From assembly GCF_013426915.1 (NCBI RefSeq), contig NZ_AP023181.1:1426001-1490000 (forward strand): a stretch of DNA of 64,000 nucleotides. The letters run 5' to 3'. The notes under the pieces are model-generated. The model had not been told where the DNA came from and searched no databases. It worked only from the letters and a program-made list of their open reading frames with translations. This document shows, one piece after another, positions 17,944 to 27,131 of this stretch (positions within the stretch are counted from its first letter, which is position 1; every line of letters begins with the position of its first letter). The DNA comes from Paraburkholderia sp. PGU19. Its GTDB lineage: Bacteria; Pseudomonadota; Gammaproteobacteria; Burkholderiales; Burkholderiaceae. Made by a program: the position numbers and the translations under genes.

Positions 17944-18496
17944 GGTTGTCTCGAATGGAACGGGCGCTGATCGCTTCAGCGACCCAATTCAAAGGCCAAT
18001 CTCCCTTCCAACTCGAGAACAGCGTATGTTCAGCACCAGCTTGCGGACCATCGACCTGACGGGTTCTCCGTGCATAGCCGATTCATCCAGCACTTTTGTG
18101 ATGTGCGACCGGAAGAATTGCGAGGGGTTTCGCTTTCATTCTGACAAGCATTGCGCGCGAGCGTTTGCCCAACAGGCACATTGACGGGCCAAACTGAGAC
18201 CGTTTTCGGCCATCGCTTTCGCCAGCTTTCTGGTGCACTATTCAAGCGAATGACAGCATGAAATTAAGGAAAGCTGATTCCGCAGTGACTGACAAAAATA
18301 GCAAACCAGCCTGCAAACCTGGCATTCCGGAAAAAATACATTTGAGATTTTCTAATCACGACACAGTGACGGTGAATTCTTACGATAAGCTAATCGACTG
18401 CACGTTACCGGCCTTCATGACATTGCGTGATGCGTTGTAGTGGAGCGTACAACACGGTTAGCCGTGGGCGTGCTTACAGTCAATGAAGGTCACGAA
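17944..18496. other. Divergent intergenic region between ilvB and a GlxA-type regulator
   Basis: About 550 bases, lower in GC from 18240 on. A 60-codon frame (18258-18440) has no ribosome site and reads as low-complexity, so it is not called. The region should hold promoters for both flanking genes; no clear operator was found. Confidence 0.5.
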
Positions 18497-19492
18497 ATGA
18501 AAGTCGCCGTTGTCATATTTGATGGTGTGCAAGCCCTGGACGTCGCAGGCCCGCTGGACGTGTTCGCCGAAGCCAACACGTTTCTTCCCGAGCATCAGCG
18601 ATATCAGGTCTCTTTCGTAGGATTCGAAGCGGGCATGGTGACGGCATCCAATGGGATGCAACTCGCCGTGCCCTTCGGCTACGCGGATTTCGACACGCAA
18701 TGCGACCTGCTGTTGATAGCGGGAGGACCGCAGTTGCCGGACTTTCGTCCGCCTGCCCCGTTTCTCGACTGGTTGAAGCGTCAGGCAAACGGCGCCACCC
18801 GGTATGGCTCTGTTTGCAATGGTGCATTCCTGCTCGCACATGCAGGGCTGCTCGATAGCCGCGACGTGACGACCCATTGGGCCGACGCTAGTCGCCTCGC
18901 GGACGATTTTCCTCAAACGTGCGTGCAGCCCGACAGGATTTTCATTCGCGACGGCCGCCTGTTCACTTCAGCGGGCGTTACCGCGGGCATTGATCTGTGC
19001 CTGTCGCTAGTGGCCGAAGACTGGGGGCATGAGCTAGCCGTGCGCGTCGCGAAGCGGCTGGTCGTTTATATCCAGCGTGAAGGCGGGCAGTCGCAGTACA
19101 GCCCTTACGTCGGCGTGCGCAAGGATGATGATCCCATCATCGGCAAGGTGCAGCGTTACGTGATGGACCACATTACGGACGTGCTCTCGATCGAGCAACT
19201 CGCAAGCGCTGTTTCCGTCAGCCGACGCACCTTCTCGCGGCTGTTCGCCAAATATGCAAAGGTGACGCCGTCGGCATTTGTCGAACAGGTCCGCGTGGAT
19301 ACGGCGAGAAAGCTGCTCGAAGAAACGGATGCACCGCTCAAGACCATCGCATTCAAGTGCGGCTTCCACAGCGCCACGCATATGCGTACAACGTTCGCCC
19401 GCCGGCTCAACGTGACGCCGAAACAGTATCGTCAGCGATTTCGTGGTGAAGTGGGTGAACACTCGCTGGAGTTAGACGCCGTCGCCGAGTGA
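18497..19492 (+). CDS. GlxA-type transcriptional regulator (DJ-1/PfpI plus AraC domain)
   Basis: A 331-residue protein. Residues about 1-170 form a DJ-1/PfpI-like domain (VVIFDGVQALDVAGPLDVF at the start; GSVCNGAFLLAHAGLL with the Cys-containing nucleophile elbow). Residues about 215-320 carry two AraC helix-turn-helix units (IEQLASAVSVSRRTFSRLF; LKTIAFKCGFHSATHMRTTF). The family senses metabolites such as nitrogenous compounds, but the ligand here is unknown. The ATG at 18497 has AAGG upstream; an extra 19-residue upstream extension is less family-like. Target genes are not clear; ilvB is divergent. Confidence 0.9.
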   Translation: MKVAVVIFDGVQALDVAGPLDVFAEANTFLPEHQRYQVSFVGFEAGMVTASNGMQLAVPFGYADFDTQCDLLLIAGGPQLPDFRPPAPFLDWLKRQANGATRYGSVCNGAFLLAHAGLLDSRDVTTHWADASRLADDFPQTCVQPDRIFIRDGRLFTSAGVTAGIDLCLSLVAEDWGHELAVRVAKRLVVYIQREGGQSQYSPYVGVRKDDDPIIGKVQRYVMDHITDVLSIEQLASAVSVSRRTFSRLFAKYAKVTPSAFVEQVRVDTARKLLEETDAPLKTIAFKCGFHSATHMRTTFARRLNVTPKQYRQRFRGEVGEHSLELDAVAE

Positions 19493-19583
19493 ACCGCGTG
19501 CATCGGCTCATGTTTGAATTGAAACCTGTTGTTCTGGTGCTTCTTCAGGCTCGCGGGCTGCGGCACACTCCTGTGGGTCTTAC

Positions 19584-19607
19584 CCGACACGTGTCTCACA
19601 CGTGCGG
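19584..19607. terminator. Hairpin between the GlxA-type gene and mug
   Basis: CCGACACGTG pairs with CACACGTGCGG with one unpaired base per side; it contains the 10-base palindrome GACACGTGTC (19586-19595). There is no T tract, so it may be a protein site as easily as a terminator. Confidence 0.35.
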
Positions 19608-19642
19608 TCTAGCGAATCTTCATTGAAAGGCCCGCAATCTCC

Positions 19643-20182
19643 ATGGCTCACCCTGACTCGCTTCAAGCTCTTCCGGATATTCTCGATACGGGCTTATCGG
19701 TCGTGTTTTGCGGGATCAATCCAGGGCTAAGCGCGGCATCGACAGGTCACCACTTCGAGGGCCGTGGAAATCGCTTCTGGCGAGTTCTTCATCTGGCGGG
19801 CTTTACGCACGACCAGCTACGCCCCGAAGACGACCGTTCGCTGCTGCAATACGAGTGCGGCCTGACGACGGCAGTGTCACGCCCGACAGCGCGGGCGGAG
19901 CAGTTGTCCCGCTGGGAAATCAAGGCGGCCGCGCCTGAATTCGAGCGAAAAATCACACAGTACGCGCCGCGCTATGTTGCCTTCCTTGGCAAGATGGCGG
20001 TTTCCGAATTGATCGGCAAACGCGATGTCGATTGGGGGCTGCAGTCAGTCAGATTCGGCGGCGCACGCGTCTGGGTGTTGCCTAATCCCAGTGGCCTGAA
20101 CCGCGCGTTCAGTCTGGATGCGCTGGTTTGCGCGTATCGGGAACTTCGTCTCGCAGTAGATTCAGTGCATTGCGCACCTTGA
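19643..20182 (+). CDS. mug: G/U mismatch-specific uracil-DNA glycosylase (Mug)
   Basis: A 179-residue base-excision repair enzyme that removes uracil, and ethenocytosine, opposite guanine. The two family motifs are intact: FCGINPG (residues 22-28) with the active Asn, and VLPNPSGLNR (about 146-155), the intercalating loop. Length matches E. coli Mug (168). It is single, with a GlxA-type gene upstream and a convergent LysR gene downstream 27 bases away. Confidence 0.93.
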   Translation: MAHPDSLQALPDILDTGLSVVFCGINPGLSAASTGHHFEGRGNRFWRVLHLAGFTHDQLRPEDDRSLLQYECGLTTAVSRPTARAEQLSRWEIKAAAPEFERKITQYAPRYVAFLGKMAVSELIGKRDVDWGLQSVRFGGARVWVLPNPSGLNRAFSLDALVCAYRELRLAVDSVHCAP

Positions 20183-20209
20183 ATCCTCTCGCACGGGATG
20201 AACTACGCT

Positions 20210-21169
20210 TTACCGTTCAGCGAGATCTGCGATCGCACTGCCAACCCTCACCGTCTTCGGCGCATCGACGAATTGAAGGTGCACGTTTCTGCGTAACGTT
20301 TCAGTCACGAATTCGACGAAAGAACGAATCTTCATGCTCGTGCCTTTTCGCTCGACGTGCAGCAGATTCACGGGGATCGACTCCGGCTCGAACGCTGCCA
20401 GAATTCGTTGCAGACTTCCACTGAGCACTTCGGGCGCGGCCTGGTAAGAGAGCAGTTGCGTTATCCCCACGCGGTCTACAGCCGCCATGACAGCCGCGGG
20501 CGCCAGATCGACGATCATTCGCGGGCGAACCCGAACGGGCAACCTCGAACCATTCTCGTAAAACAGCCATTCGAGCGGATGCGTGACTCCCGTAAAGGAC
20601 ACGCAGTGATGGTCACTCAGTTGTCTGGGATGAACGGGCTCCCCGAGCGCGTCGAGATACGCCGGTGCTGCGTAGGTCCGGCGGCTCACGGAGCCCAATG
20701 GCACGGCGAACACCGAAGAATCGCCAAGATGACCGATACGAATCGCGATATCCACCCCTTCTTCGATCAGCCGCGTCGTACGGTCGACATAGACGACATT
20801 CACGCTGACGTCCGGATAGATATTCGCGTACGCATTGATGAGCGGGGCGATGAACCGTTGGCCAAATAGCACTGGCGCAGAGACGGTCAGCGTGCCCGCA
20901 GGCTTGCTTTGCTCAGCGGCGATATTCGATTCTGCGTCAGCGATGGTATCGAGTACTCTGCGGCATGCTTCGAGGTAGAACATTCCCGCGTCTGTGGGAC
21001 GGATCGACCGTGTGGTCCGCGCAATGAGCTGCGCGCCGACTCGTGTTTCCAGCGAATTCAGCGCCCTTGAAACCGTGGGAGCCGACATGCCAAGCTTCTC
21101 TGACGCGCCGGTAAAGCTGCCTCGATCAACGATGGCAACGAACACCTCCATCTCTCGAAATTTGTCCAT
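20210..21169 (-). CDS. LysR family transcriptional regulator
   Basis: About 319 residues. The helix-turn-helix occupies about residues 1-60 (MDKFREMEVFVAIVDRGSF), the effector domain about 90-300 (VNVVYVDRTTRLIEEGVDIAIR). The start at 21169 is favoured over 21175 because GGGA then lies six bases upstream, but the two overlap by two codons. It belongs to the big LysR group with an IRIGHLGDSS loop. The gene it controls is not obvious; the next gene upstream, on the plus strand, is a tiny membrane protein. Confidence 0.88.
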   Translation of the reverse strand: MDKFREMEVFVAIVDRGSFTGASEKLGMSAPTVSRALNSLETRVGAQLIARTTRSIRPTDAGMFYLEACRRVLDTIADAESNIAAEQSKPAGTLTVSAPVLFGQRFIAPLINAYANIYPDVSVNVVYVDRTTRLIEEGVDIAIRIGHLGDSSVFAVPLGSVSRRTYAAPAYLDALGEPVHPRQLSDHHCVSFTGVTHPLEWLFYENGSRLPVRVRPRMIVDLAPAAVMAAVDRVGITQLLSYQAAPEVLSGSLQRILAAFEPESIPVNLLHVERKGTSMKIRSFVEFVTETLRRNVHLQFVDAPKTVRVGSAIADLAER

Positions 21170-21338
21170 CGTCATTCCCGACTTCAGTTCTCGAGGTGAT
21201 TGTAGGTGCGATTCTCCGCATCACGTTCAGCCTGGCGCAATTCGCGCACTGAATGGCCCATAACCTGGTACATGCGCGCTTCAAGAGACCGGGTTCATCT
21301 CCGACAATGGATCTGGTCGCCTAACATTGGGAGCGGTA

Positions 21339-21530
21339 ATGATTCGGTTGAAGCTCAGATCGACTCTGTTGAAGATCGGTGTGTTTGTCGCAGTGAGCGG
21401 CCCGCTTGCAGCATTCAAGGGACTGCTCCCCGGTCATGAAGAGATAGCCCGCTATGTAGTGGCGGCCGTCGCCATCGTGATAGCGGGTTTCATCGTGTTG
21501 CTCACGTCGACCCGTGGTGATGGCAAGTGA
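21339..21530 (+). CDS. Small hypothetical membrane protein
   Basis: A 63-residue protein with two hydrophobic segments (about residues 9-22 and 36-56) and a basic N-terminus. GGGAG stands six bases before the ATG, which supports translation. I do not recognise the family. It lies divergent from the LysR gene at 21169 and convergent with the HMA-like gene at 21570. Confidence 0.5.
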   Translation: MIRLKLRSTLLKIGVFVAVSGPLAAFKGLLPGHEEIARYVVAAVAIVIAGFIVLLTSTRGDGK

Positions 21531-21569
21531 TTGCTATGGCCGGTTGCAAAACGCACCGGCCACGTCGGC

Positions 21570-21770
21570 CTACGCTTCAAGAATGGCCGCGTTGTAGTCT
21601 TCGTCCTGGAAAGCAACGAAGAACTCTTCAGGCATCAGCCAGGAATCCACGCTCACCGTATTTGCATCGACATTGACGTCGACTTGCGCATCCGCATCGA
21701 CGCTTTTCATCGCACGCTGGATTCTGGAGATATCGTCAGACTGAATTGCTTCTTTAACTGAGAATTTCAT
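21570..21770 (-). CDS. HMA-fold-like small protein without the CxxC motif
   Basis: A 66-residue protein. The pattern MKFSVKEAIQ... then ISRIQRAMKSVDADAQVDVNV and TVSVDSWLMPEEFFVAFQDEDYNA follows the beta-alpha-beta-beta-alpha-beta layout of heavy-metal-associated copper chaperones (VxDAxVxVD, AIxxAGY). The metal loop that should read MTCGGC at residues 8-13 is AIQSDD, so both Cys ligands are gone. GGTGAG six bases before ATG supports translation. It may be a diverged chaperone, a protein-binding relic, or use other ligands. No metal transporter lies nearby. Confidence 0.6.
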   Translation of the reverse strand: MKFSVKEAIQSDDISRIQRAMKSVDADAQVDVNVDANTVSVDSWLMPEEFFVAFQDEDYNAAILEA

Positions 21771-22337
21771 TTTCGCTCACCCATCAATAACGGTTAATCA
21801 CTTGCAGACTGTCGAATTTATTCGACTTGATTTGATTCTATCCGGCACCTGCATTTCCGTCGATGCACGTAAAACAACTATGTGTTTCAGATTCGAAATG
21901 GTTCACGCAGCGTGCATTTTATGAATTACTGCAAATGCAGCCACCTCAGCCCCGAGACCTTGAACGTGGGCGAACAGTGGCGCTTCGCGACTAACCTTAT
22001 GACGATAGGCGTAAATTGATCGTATGGAAAAAGTCAATTTCCATCTGATCGTCAAAAAATCCTGACAGAACGCATATGGCCAGATTTCAAAATCAAATGG
22101 CCTAAAACGTTACATACGACGGCTTTTAGAAACCCTACTCAACTCCTAGAATTAGTCAGGTCATCGTGCGGTGAATACACCGCGGCAGTTCCAGGTGAAT
22201 TAACCACGTAAATGATCAAGAGGTCATCGCAGCGCTTTTTTTCCCTGGAACACCTGAGGTCTCCGTCAGCGTCCATCGTCTGAAGGTCTATCCCAGATGC
22301 GATGCGTTGTTGAGGACTATTTGCCGAGCGCACCCCT
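21771..22337. other. AT-rich gap upstream of the efflux operon
   Basis: About 570 bases with no supported gene and clearly lower GC than the surroundings. It contains an inverted repeat ATGGAAA (22024-22030) / TTTCCAT (22038-22044) with a seven-base spacer, and TGATCG-like repeats beside it. It probably carries the promoter and operator of the efflux operon at 22338. Confidence 0.5.
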
Positions 22338-23963
22338 ATGACGAGTGTCAATCCCTCGACGACTGAAACGGCCGGCCCGGTTGTTGCGTCGTCTCCTGCC
22401 CCGTTGCCTGCAGCGCAAGCGCCGATGCCAGCGCCTCAGGCACCCGCGCAAGCGGAGATGTCGCTGCGTCTGGCCATTGGTCTGAGTGGAATGCTGCTCG
22501 CGTCGCTGCTGGCAATCGTCAACGAACAGGTCACTGCACTTGCCATGACCGACGTGCGTGGCGCGCTCTCCATCGGGTATGACGACGGGAGCTGGCTGAC
22601 CGTTCTGTTCGAAGCCGCGAACGTGTCCACGATGATCTTTGCACCGTGGTTCGGTATCACCTTCACCTTGAAGCGATTCACGATAGGTGCGGTGGTGGCC
22701 TCGATGTTGTTTGCCTTCCTTTGTCCGTTTTCGCCGAACCTGTCCACGTTTTACGTGCTGCGTGTGCTCCAGGGAGTCGCTGGGGGCTGTCTGCCGCCCA
22801 TGCTGATCATCGTGGCGTTGCGCTATCTGCCACCCAAAATCAAGTTGTATGGCCTTGCGGGATACGCGCTCACCGCAACCTTTGGGCCTACGATCGGCAC
22901 GCCGCTCGCCGCGTTGTGGACGGAGTATGTCAGCTGGAAGATGGCGTTCTGGCAGACCGTGCCGTTCGGGCTGCTGAGCTGTGTGGCGATCCAGTACGGC
23001 CTGCCACAAGATGCTGTCAAGCTCGAAAGGTTCCGGTCGTTCAACTGGGTGGGATTGCTCACGGGTGGTCCGGGCGTTGCCATGCTCGTCATGGGCCTGT
23101 TACAGGGCGATCGGCTCGACTGGCTGAATTCGACGCTTATCTGCGTGATGCTATTCGGAGGAACGCTTCTTTTCATCGCGTTTCTCGTCAACGAGTGGTA
23201 TCAACCCGTTCCGTTTTTCAAGCTGCAGTTGCTATACCGCAGAAACTTCTCGCATGGACTGTCGACACTCGTAGGCGCCGTGATGTTGCTGGTCGGTGTC
23301 GCTGTGATTCCCGCCCAGTTCCTTGCGATGGTGCACACGTACAGGCCGCTTCAAACGTCACCGCTGGCGTTGCTGGTTGCCATTCCGCTGCTGATTACGC
23401 TTCCTCTGACAGCCGCGCTGCTGAACCTGCGCCGGATCGATTCGCGGTGGATCATGGCGTTGGGACTCTCGCTGGTCGCCACCACGTGCATTCTCGGCAG
23501 CTTCATGACTTCCGAGTGGGTTCGCGAGAACTTTTACTGGCTCCAGTCATTGCAGATCGTGGCGCAGCCGATGGTGATCGTCGCCATCCTGATGGGTGTG
23601 ACAACGGGCTTGCCTCCGACGGAAGGCCCGTTCGCTTCCGCCATGTTCAACTCGCTCAAGGCATTCACCGGCGTGGCGGCAACGGCGCTGATCGAAGGCC
23701 TGGGCACGTCCCGCGAGCATTTTCATTCGAGCATGCTGGTCGACCAACTGGGCAATAACGCGTTGATCGCCAGTCAAAGTGTCGACGCCGCTCATGGTCT
23801 CGGTGAACTCGCGCATCGGATTCACGAGCAGGCCGTGGTGCTCACTTCCGCCGACCTCTATCGCGTGATGGCGGTGATCGCCGTTGCCGTTCTGCTTCTC
23901 GTACCTGTGCTGCCGGTGCGCATCTATCCACCGTGGTGCACGACACCGCCGTCCAATCGCTAA
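22338..23963 (+). CDS. MFS efflux pump, DHA2 (EmrB/QacA) type
   Basis: A 541-residue inner-membrane pump with about 14 helices after a 40-residue Ala/Pro-rich cytoplasmic lead. DDGSWLTVLFEAANV and GVAGGCLPPMLIIVALRYLP are in the positions of the DHA2 signature. It is the first gene of a tripartite system with a HlyD-like adaptor 12 bases downstream and a NodT-like outer-membrane channel. It would export drugs, phenolics or fatty acids by proton antiport. The start is uncertain because no clear ribosome site precedes the ATG. The regulator was not found next to it. Confidence 0.88.
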   Translation: MTSVNPSTTETAGPVVASSPAPLPAAQAPMPAPQAPAQAEMSLRLAIGLSGMLLASLLAIVNEQVTALAMTDVRGALSIGYDDGSWLTVLFEAANVSTMIFAPWFGITFTLKRFTIGAVVASMLFAFLCPFSPNLSTFYVLRVLQGVAGGCLPPMLIIVALRYLPPKIKLYGLAGYALTATFGPTIGTPLAALWTEYVSWKMAFWQTVPFGLLSCVAIQYGLPQDAVKLERFRSFNWVGLLTGGPGVAMLVMGLLQGDRLDWLNSTLICVMLFGGTLLFIAFLVNEWYQPVPFFKLQLLYRRNFSHGLSTLVGAVMLLVGVAVIPAQFLAMVHTYRPLQTSPLALLVAIPLLITLPLTAALLNLRRIDSRWIMALGLSLVATTCILGSFMTSEWVRENFYWLQSLQIVAQPMVIVAILMGVTTGLPPTEGPFASAMFNSLKAFTGVAATALIEGLGTSREHFHSSMLVDQLGNNALIASQSVDAAHGLGELAHRIHEQAVVLTSADLYRVMAVIAVAVLLLVPVLPVRIYPPWCTTPPSNR

Positions 23964-23975
23964 CCATTGATTCAT

Positions 23976-25052
23976 ATGTCATTCCTCACCCGCTTTCCCC
24001 CCAAACTGATTCGCATCGCGGCGGTCGTGGTCGTGCTGGGCGTCGTTGCCTGGGGTTGTACGAAGCTGCTTGCCAATCCCGACTACGAATCCACCAACGA
24101 CGCGTACGTCGCCGCGGATTTCACGCTGGTCGCGCCGCGTATCGCCGGACAGGTTTCAGAGGTACTCGTCGAGGACAACCAGCAGTTGAAGGCTGGGCAA
24201 TTGATGGTGCGAATCGATGATCGCGACTTCCAGGCTGCGTTGCTGACTGCGAAGGCCGACGTGGCGGCCGCGAAAGCATCCGTCGCGAACTACGAGGCCG
24301 AGATCGCGCGTCAACCTTCGCTCGTCGATCAGGCGCGCGCCACGCTGCGTTCCGACGAAGCGTCGATCGATTTCGCACGCGCGAATGCAGCGCGCTACCA
24401 GAACCTGTCGGAGTCCGGCGCGGGCACGATGCAGGAGCATCAACACGCATCGAGCGCGCTCGCCGAGCAACTCGCGCAACAGGCGCATGACCGTGCTGCG
24501 CTTGCCGCGACCGAACAGAATCTCGACGTGCTGCGCACGCAGCGCGACAAGGCCGCCGGTGCGTTGGCACATGCTGAGGCCGTGCTGGAGCAGGCCAGCC
24601 TCAACCTGTCTTACACGGAGATTCACGCGCCCGTCGACGGCAAGGTGGGCAGGCGTTCGGTGCGGGTCGGCGCGTTCGTCACACCCGGCGCGCCGCTGCT
24701 CGCGATCGTGCCGCTTTCCGACGCCTATGTGGTCGCGAACTTCCAGGAAAACCAGATCACCAACATGCGGCCGGGCGAGCGTGTACGTATCAAGGTCGAC
24801 AGCTTTCCGGGCGTTGTCATCCAGGGGCATATCGACAGTCTGGCTCCTGCTACCGGCGTGAGCTTTGCGCCGATCGCGCCCGACAACGCGACGGGCAACT
24901 TCACGAAGATCGTGCAGCGCGTCCCCGTCAAGATAACCATCGATCCGGGCCAGCAGGCGGCATCCGCATTGAGCGTGGGGCTTTCCGTAGAGGCGGAAGT
25001 CGCGGTTCGCAAGCGTGGCGACGCGACGATCGCGGGGGCAGACAACAAATGA
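23976..25052 (+). CDS. HlyD/EmrA-type membrane fusion protein
   Basis: A 358-residue adaptor anchored by a membrane helix (about 9-30). After it come the first lipoyl half (YVAADFTLVAPRIAGQVSEV), a long alpha-helical hairpin (about 85-200) and the second lipoyl half (IHAPVDGKVGRRSV), then a beta-barrel. It bridges the inner-membrane pump to the outer-membrane channel in the periplasm. It begins 12 bases after the pump gene and overlaps the next gene by four bases (ATGA), so the three are co-translated. Confidence 0.9.
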   Translation: MSFLTRFPPKLIRIAAVVVVLGVVAWGCTKLLANPDYESTNDAYVAADFTLVAPRIAGQVSEVLVEDNQQLKAGQLMVRIDDRDFQAALLTAKADVAAAKASVANYEAEIARQPSLVDQARATLRSDEASIDFARANAARYQNLSESGAGTMQEHQHASSALAEQLAQQAHDRAALAATEQNLDVLRTQRDKAAGALAHAEAVLEQASLNLSYTEIHAPVDGKVGRRSVRVGAFVTPGAPLLAIVPLSDAYVVANFQENQITNMRPGERVRIKVDSFPGVVIQGHIDSLAPATGVSFAPIAPDNATGNFTKIVQRVPVKITIDPGQQAASALSVGLSVEAEVAVRKRGDATIAGADNK

Positions 25053-26587
25053 ACGCGCGCGCGATTTCCATTCGTACGCCCGCGTTGGCAGGTTTGCTTT
25101 GCTTTGCACTGAGCGGCTGTCTGGTGGGCCCCAATTTCGAACGTCCGACATCGGCCACGCCCGACGTCTTCAATCGTACGCAGAACGCACAGGCGCCGAG
25201 CAAGGCGACGGAATCCGAGTTCAACCCGGACTGGTGGCTGCTGTTCAACGATCCCACGCTGAACGCGCTCGAACAGAAACTGGCCGATGCAAACCTCGAC
25301 GTGGCAGCGGCCTCTGCCCGTCTGCGGCAAAGCCGGGCCGAGCAGCGCGTTGCCGGCGCCGCGGAATATCCGACACTCACGGGCGCCGCTTCGTACAACC
25401 GCGAGCGCGGCAGCGAGAACGGCATTCTTTCGTTGCTCGGCGTCTCGCCGACGGAAACCCAGACGCAATCGGCTTCGGGAAACACACCGCTTGGCGTCGC
25501 GCCGTTGCCGGGCAGCAAAGGTTCGCCGGCTTACAACCTGTATCAGTTCGGTTTTGACGCGTCATGGGAAGTCGACATCTGGGGCAGGGTTCGACGCAGC
25601 GTAGAAGCCGCGTCTGCATTGACGGATGCCTCATACGAAGAGCGAAGCGCGGTGTTGTTGTCTGCGCGTGCCGAGCTCGCGCGCGACTACATTCAACTGC
25701 GCGACACGCAGGCGCTGCTTCAGATCGCTCATCAGAATCTCGAGATTGCCCGCGACGCCACGAAGCTCACGCAAACGCGTGTACGTGAAGGCGTGACGAC
25801 CGATCTCGACGTAGCCAACGCGGCCGCACAGGTGGCGACGATCGAAAGTCTGATTCCGACGCTCGAATCGCGCAGCGAAACGACGATCAATGCGATCGGC
25901 GTGTTGTTGGCCGAAGAACCCGGCGCGCTGCGACAGATGCTCGTCGAGACACGTGACGTTCCAGGGCTTCCGGATCAGGTACCGATCGGATTTCCGTCCG
26001 AGCTGGTGCAGCGCAGGCCCGACATCCGCAAAGCGGAGGCGCAGTTGCACGCGGCGACGGCAGCTATCGGTATGGCGAAAGCCGACTTTTATCCGCGCAT
26101 CTCGCTGAATGGCAGCGCCGGATTCCAGAGTCTTCAACTCTCGAATCTCGCTGATTGGGCGTCGGGTCAGTTTGTCGTCGGACCGTCGATCACGCTTCCG
26201 ATTTTCGAAGGCGGACGCCTCAAGGGAACACTGCAGTTGCGCGAGGCCCAACAGCAGGAGGCGGCCATCATCTACAAACATACCGTGCTTCAGGCCTGGC
26301 GCGAGGTGGATGATGCGCTGATCGTGTACGACGCTGAACAGCGAAGGCACGATCGACTCGAAGAAGTCGTGAGTCTGAATCTGCGGGCGCTTTCTATCGC
26401 GCGTCAGCGCTATAAGGCCGGCGCCGTCGATTTTCTCGACGTGCTCAATGTGCAGCGGCAATTGCTCGACGCCCAGAGCAATCTCGAGACAAGCAAGGCC
26501 GACGCCGCCGCCAACCTCATTACGTTATGCAAGGTACTCGGTGGCGGATGGGAGTCGTCGTACGCGCAAAAGGATGTGCGCCATTGA
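25049..26587 (+). CDS. NodT-family outer-membrane efflux lipoprotein
   Basis: A 512-residue protein of the TolC-like channel group. The N-terminus has a lipobox-like LSGC (Cys about 28), so the mature protein should be a lipoprotein. The body carries two repeated coiled-coil domains (DAxLRxSRAEQRVAGA; RRPDIRKAEAQLHAATAAIG). The motif QRRPDIRKAEA is a hallmark of the family. It is the third gene of the tripartite efflux operon. Length is normal for NodT proteins (460-520). Confidence 0.92.
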   Translation: MNARAISIRTPALAGLLCFALSGCLVGPNFERPTSATPDVFNRTQNAQAPSKATESEFNPDWWLLFNDPTLNALEQKLADANLDVAAASARLRQSRAEQRVAGAAEYPTLTGAASYNRERGSENGILSLLGVSPTETQTQSASGNTPLGVAPLPGSKGSPAYNLYQFGFDASWEVDIWGRVRRSVEAASALTDASYEERSAVLLSARAELARDYIQLRDTQALLQIAHQNLEIARDATKLTQTRVREGVTTDLDVANAAAQVATIESLIPTLESRSETTINAIGVLLAEEPGALRQMLVETRDVPGLPDQVPIGFPSELVQRRPDIRKAEAQLHAATAAIGMAKADFYPRISLNGSAGFQSLQLSNLADWASGQFVVGPSITLPIFEGGRLKGTLQLREAQQQEAAIIYKHTVLQAWREVDDALIVYDAEQRRHDRLEEVVSLNLRALSIARQRYKAGAVDFLDVLNVQRQLLDAQSNLETSKADAAANLITLCKVLGGGWESSYAQKDVRH

Positions 26588-26678
26588 AGCGGCGACGACG
26601 ACGCGCGCCGCCTTGTCCGCTTATTCGTATTTTTACGCGCCGTGGACACGCTTCTGCAGGTAGTCCTTGGAGAGCATG

Positions 26679-26942
26679 ATGAAATTATTCGTTCGCACCT
26701 TAGTCATCGCAACGGCCCTCGCCGTCCCCGCGTTGTCACAGGCTCAGGAAAGCAGTCCTCCCGTTCAGTCGCAGCAGCCGAGCAATGCATCGGAATCGGG
26801 CTACGGCGGCAGCGTGACCGGAAAGGAACAGGCCGGGTCGCAGAAAAAGGCCGAAGGCTTTTGGCATCGTGGTGGCGGCTACGCGTCGGGTGACAACTGT
26901 ACGGGACCCGTCAGCTACTGCAGCATCTTTTTCGGCAGCTAG
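26679..26942 (+). CDS. Small exported protein with GYGG motif
   Basis: An 87-residue protein with a signal peptide (MKLFVRTLVIATALAVPALSQA, cleavage about 22/23), then a Ser/Gln-rich linker, SGYGGS, and a Gly-rich tail containing two Cys and ending IFFGS. The ATG at 26679 has GGAG six bases upstream. It follows the efflux operon by 91 bases. The GYG element and -FFG ending recur in two DUF4148 proteins of this window (44442 and 46615). Function is unknown; periplasmic or secreted location is likely. Confidence 0.7.
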   Translation: MKLFVRTLVIATALAVPALSQAQESSPPVQSQQPSNASESGYGGSVTGKEQAGSQKKAEGFWHRGGGYASGDNCTGPVSYCSIFFGS

Positions 26943-27131
26943 GTGCAAGATTGATTGCTGGGTGAGTCCTCGGTAGAGGATGCAGTACCCGAAGACTTCG
27001 CGCGGGGTCAGCCAGCGAGCCCGACGCGTCCAGGCTCATCAGCGATAATGCACGGCATCTGGTCAACTGGAATCTGACCCGGCCATCCCGACCGCCAAGC
27101 GTCGATAAATGTGCCGGCGACCCTGCCGCGT

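Noticed and set aside
18258..18440. 60-codon frame between ilvB and the GlxA-type gene
   Set aside because: No ribosome site, Lys/Ser-rich without pattern, no family resemblance; lies in AT-rich promoter DNA.
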